A DNA stretch of 64,000 nt from Fischerella sp. CENA71 (GTDB taxonomy: Bacteria; Cyanobacteriota; Cyanobacteriia; Cyanobacteriales; Nostocaceae). Numbering within the stretch: the stretch's first letter is position 1; each line of letters starts with the position of its first letter. The notes below the pieces were generated by a model. The model was not told where the DNA came from, did no database searches, and was given only the letters and a program-made list of their open reading frames with translations. Below are positions 61,949 through 64,000 of the stretch, piece by piece. The stretch lies in NCBI GenBank assembly GCA_024239075.1, contig JANBVI010000006.1:186001-250000 (forward strand), in the 5' to 3' direction. Position numbers and translations under genes: made by a program.

Positions 61949-62350
61949 ATGGCGACTAACGACACTATTTCTGATATGCTGACGCGCATCCGTAATGCAA
62001 CTTTGGCGCGTCATCAAACTACACAAGTGCCATCCACAAAAATGACCCGTAGCATCGCTAAAGTACTTCAAGAAGAAGGCTACATCGGTGAATACGAAGA
62101 TGTCGGAGAAGGAATAAAACGGAACCTAGTAATTTCACTTAAATACAAGGGTAAAAATCGTCAACCTATTATTACCACCCTTAAACGGGTTAGTAAACCA
62201 GGTTTGCGCGTTTATTCCAATAAAAAAGAATTACCACGGGTATTAGGTGGCATTGGTATTGCCATTATTTCTACATCTAGTGGCATCATGACCGACAGGG
62301 AAGCACGGCGTCAGAACTTGGGTGGTGAAGTACTTTGCTACGTTTGGTAG
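61949..62350 (+). CDS. rpsH: 30S ribosomal protein S8
   Basis: S8 organises the central domain of 16S rRNA and represses the spc operon in E. coli. The 133 residues start [17 protein letters not shown] and end [26 protein letters not shown], the universal S8 ending. GAGGAGA lies 4 bases before the ATG. As usual in cyanobacteria, rpsN (S14) is not found between rplE and rpsH. Confidence 0.98.
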   Translation: MATNDTISDMLTRIRNATLARHQTTQVPSTKMTRSIAKVLQEEGYIGEYEDVGEGIKRNLVISLKYKGKNRQPIITTLKRVSKPGLRVYSNKKELPRVLGGIGIAIISTSSGIMTDREARRQNLGGEVLCYVW

Positions 62351-62429
62351 TCATTGGTCAAATGTCATTTGTCATTTGTCATGGTTTAAAGGCAAAAGAC
62401 AAGTAACAAAGGACAAAGGATAAATAATT
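62351..62429 (+). repeat. TTTGTCA heptamers between rpsH and rplF
   Basis: GTCAAATGTCATTTGTCATTTG (62358-62379) then AAAAGACAAGTAACAAAGGAC (62395-62415). The arms pair in part. Confidence 0.7.
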
Positions 62430-62978
62430 ATGTCTCGAATTGGTAAACGTCCAATTACAGTTCCCGCAAAAGTACAAGTAACTTTTGATAACGCCAAGAT
62501 CGTTGTCAAAGGCCCAAAAGGTGAGCTTTCGCGTGAACTTCCTGCTAATGTGATTTTGTCCCAAGAAGGGGAAATACTAACAGTTAATCGGCGAGATGAG
62601 TCACGTGTCTCTCGCCAGTTACATGGGTTATTCCGCACCTTAGTTGCCAACATGGTTGAAGGAGTTTCCAAAGGATTTGAACGCCGTTTGGAAATCCAAG
62701 GGGTTGGTTATCGGGCGCAAGTACAAGGACGTAACCTAGTTATGAACATGGGTTACAGCCATCAAGTACAAATTGTGCCACCAGAGGGCGTTCAATTTGC
62801 GGTTGAAAATAATACTAACGTCATTGTCAGTGGTTACGACAAAGAAGTCGTAGGTAACACAGCAGCAAAAATCCGCGCTGTTCGTCCACCGGAGCCTTAC
62901 AAAGGTAAAGGTATTCGCTACGCTGGCGAAATAGTTAGACGTAAAGCTGGTAAGACCGGTAAGAGTGGTAAGAAGTAA
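62430..62978 (+). CDS. rplF: 50S ribosomal protein L6
   Basis: L6 lies near the sarcin-ricin loop. The 182 residues start [17 protein letters not shown] and have [23 protein letters not shown] (about 75-97) and [25 protein letters not shown] near the end, as in all L6. rplR follows after 2 bp. Confidence 0.98.
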   Translation: MSRIGKRPITVPAKVQVTFDNAKIVVKGPKGELSRELPANVILSQEGEILTVNRRDESRVSRQLHGLFRTLVANMVEGVSKGFERRLEIQGVGYRAQVQGRNLVMNMGYSHQVQIVPPEGVQFAVENNTNVIVSGYDKEVVGNTAAKIRAVRPPEPYKGKGIRYAGEIVRRKAGKTGKSGKK

Positions 62979-62980
62979 AT

Positions 62981-63343
62981 ATGAAACTTACTCGTAGAGA
63001 ATCAAAACAGCGTCGTCATCGGCGAATCCGTGGAAAAGTGAGCGGTTCTTCAGAACGTCCACGTTTAGCAATATTTCGCTCACACCAGCATATCTACGCT
63101 CAAGTTATAGATGATACCCAGCATCACACGCTGGTAGCAGCGTCCACCGTAGAACCAGAACTCAAATCTAAATTAACATCTGGGGGAAACGCTAAAGCTT
63201 CAGCTGAAGTTGGCAAGCTCATCGCAGCACGAGCGCTAGAAAAAGGTATAACCAAAGTAGTTTTTGACCGCGGTGGTAATCTTTATCACGGTCGAATTAA
63301 AGCACTCGCTGATGCAGCACGTGAAGCTGGGTTAGATTTCTAA
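62981..63343 (+). CDS. rplR: 50S ribosomal protein L18
   Basis: L18 binds 5S rRNA with L5. The 120 residues start [22 protein letters not shown] and have [18 protein letters not shown] and [26 protein letters not shown], standard. Tightly coupled to rplF, separated by 2 bp. Confidence 0.98.
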   Translation: MKLTRRESKQRRHRRIRGKVSGSSERPRLAIFRSHQHIYAQVIDDTQHHTLVAASTVEPELKSKLTSGGNAKASAEVGKLIAARALEKGITKVVFDRGGNLYHGRIKALADAAREAGLDF

Positions 63344-63474
<131 letters not shown>

Positions 63475-63999
63475 ATGGCAACAAATCGTCGTAAAACTAA
63501 CCGCGTTAAAAAAGAAGAAACTAACTGGCAAGAGCGGGTTATTCAGATCCGACGGGTTAGTAAAGTAGTCAAAGGTGGTAAAAAACTCAGCTTCCGCGCG
63601 ATCGTCGTTGTTGGTAATGAACGCGGTCAAGTGGGTGTCGGAGTCGGTAAAGCTTCAGATGTAATTGGTGCGGTGAAAAAAGGTGTAGCCGACGGCAAAA
63701 AACATCTAATTGACATTCCTATTACTAAATCCAATTCCATCCCCCATCCCGTTGATGGTGCTGGCGGTGGTGCAAAAGTAATTATGCGACCAGCCGCTCC
63801 TGGTACTGGTGTAATTGCTGGGGGTGCGGTTCGTACCGTACTAGAGTTGGCAGGTGTACGTAATGTTTTAGCCAAACAACTCGGTTCTAACAATCCCCTC
63901 AATAATGCCAGAGCTGCTATCAATGCTCTCACTGCTTTGCGTACCTTCTCAGAAGTAGCCGAAGACAGGGGTATTCCTCTGGAGAATCTTTACATTTAA
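63475..63999 (+). CDS. rpsE: 30S ribosomal protein S5
   Basis: S5 is needed for translation accuracy and mRNA helicase activity at the entry site. The 174 residues have [19 protein letters not shown] (about 18-36), [16 protein letters not shown], and the [13 protein letters not shown] motif (about 103-115). The stop codon ends one base before the window edge; the operon should continue with rplO and secY. Confidence 0.97.
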   Translation: MATNRRKTNRVKKEETNWQERVIQIRRVSKVVKGGKKLSFRAIVVVGNERGQVGVGVGKASDVIGAVKKGVADGKKHLIDIPITKSNSIPHPVDGAGGGAKVIMRPAAPGTGVIAGGAVRTVLELAGVRNVLAKQLGSNNPLNNARAAINALTALRTFSEVAEDRGIPLENLYI

Positions 64000-64000
64000 A

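Overview
The window is chromosomal DNA of a filamentous, probably heterocyst-forming (Nostocales-type) cyanobacterium. The evidence is the photosynthetic gene set (psaK twice, petB/petD, petE, petJ, psbV, ndhN, cpcS, nblB), the alkane pair ado/aar, the many GCGATCGC (HIP1-type) octamers in genes and spacers, and the large load of 7-bp short tandem repeats (TGACAAA, TCCAAAA, GGGGATT and similar) and palindromic dispersed repeats in nearly every spacer. I see no transposase, integrase, phage gene, CRISPR array, rRNA or tRNA gene. Most of the window is conserved core genome.

Layout. 1-6929: hydrogenase maturation locus, hypF (5' end outside the window), hypC, hypD, a small tautomerase, an SDR dehydrogenase, hypE, hypA, hypB, all on +. 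6951-9053 (-): a membrane site-2 protease with CBS domains and two psaK genes. 9159-11488: trpF (+) facing folE and an SDR (-). 11850-15253 (-): accA, aar, ado, the alkane/fatty-acid block. 15706-28755: a sugar ABC permease, a very large tamB-like gene, a GNAT, a VanY-like peptidase, a phosphoribosyltransferase, a GPH sugar transporter, then nblB and cpcS/cpeS. 28920-34565: an EGY-like protease, an MBL-fold protein, ctpA, petB and petD. 35155-38337: an anti-sigma-like ATPase, two unknown genes and moeA. 38422-45748: two Ser/Thr kinases with seven WD40 repeats each flank a secreted PPC-domain protein and a seven-WD40 protein. 46789-50235: a TonB-like envelope protein, then the lumenal redox carriers petJ, petE and psbV. 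50795-54143: a second ABC permease, a SulP transporter and ndhN. 55095-63999: the S10-spc ribosomal protein operon, rplC to rpsE.

How the genes work together. The hyp genes build the NiFe(CN)2CO centre of hydrogenases. PsaK, PetB/D, PetE, PetJ, PsbV, NdhN and CtpA (D1 processing) all serve the thylakoid electron transport chain. NblB and CpcS manage phycobilisomes. AccA, AAR and ADO link malonyl-CoA and acyl-ACP supply to alkanes.

I found no convincing new multi-gene system. The most notable signals are non-coding or repeat-driven: (i) a strong promoter and intrinsic terminator framing about 335 nt without a credible ORF, a candidate small RNA (22982-23350); (ii) a dispersed element with a palindromic core in five copies, one inserted in frame inside tamB; (iii) heptamer repeats in most of the longer spacers of the ribosomal protein operon, and supplying the hypE start codon; (iv) the kinase/WD40/PPC cluster.
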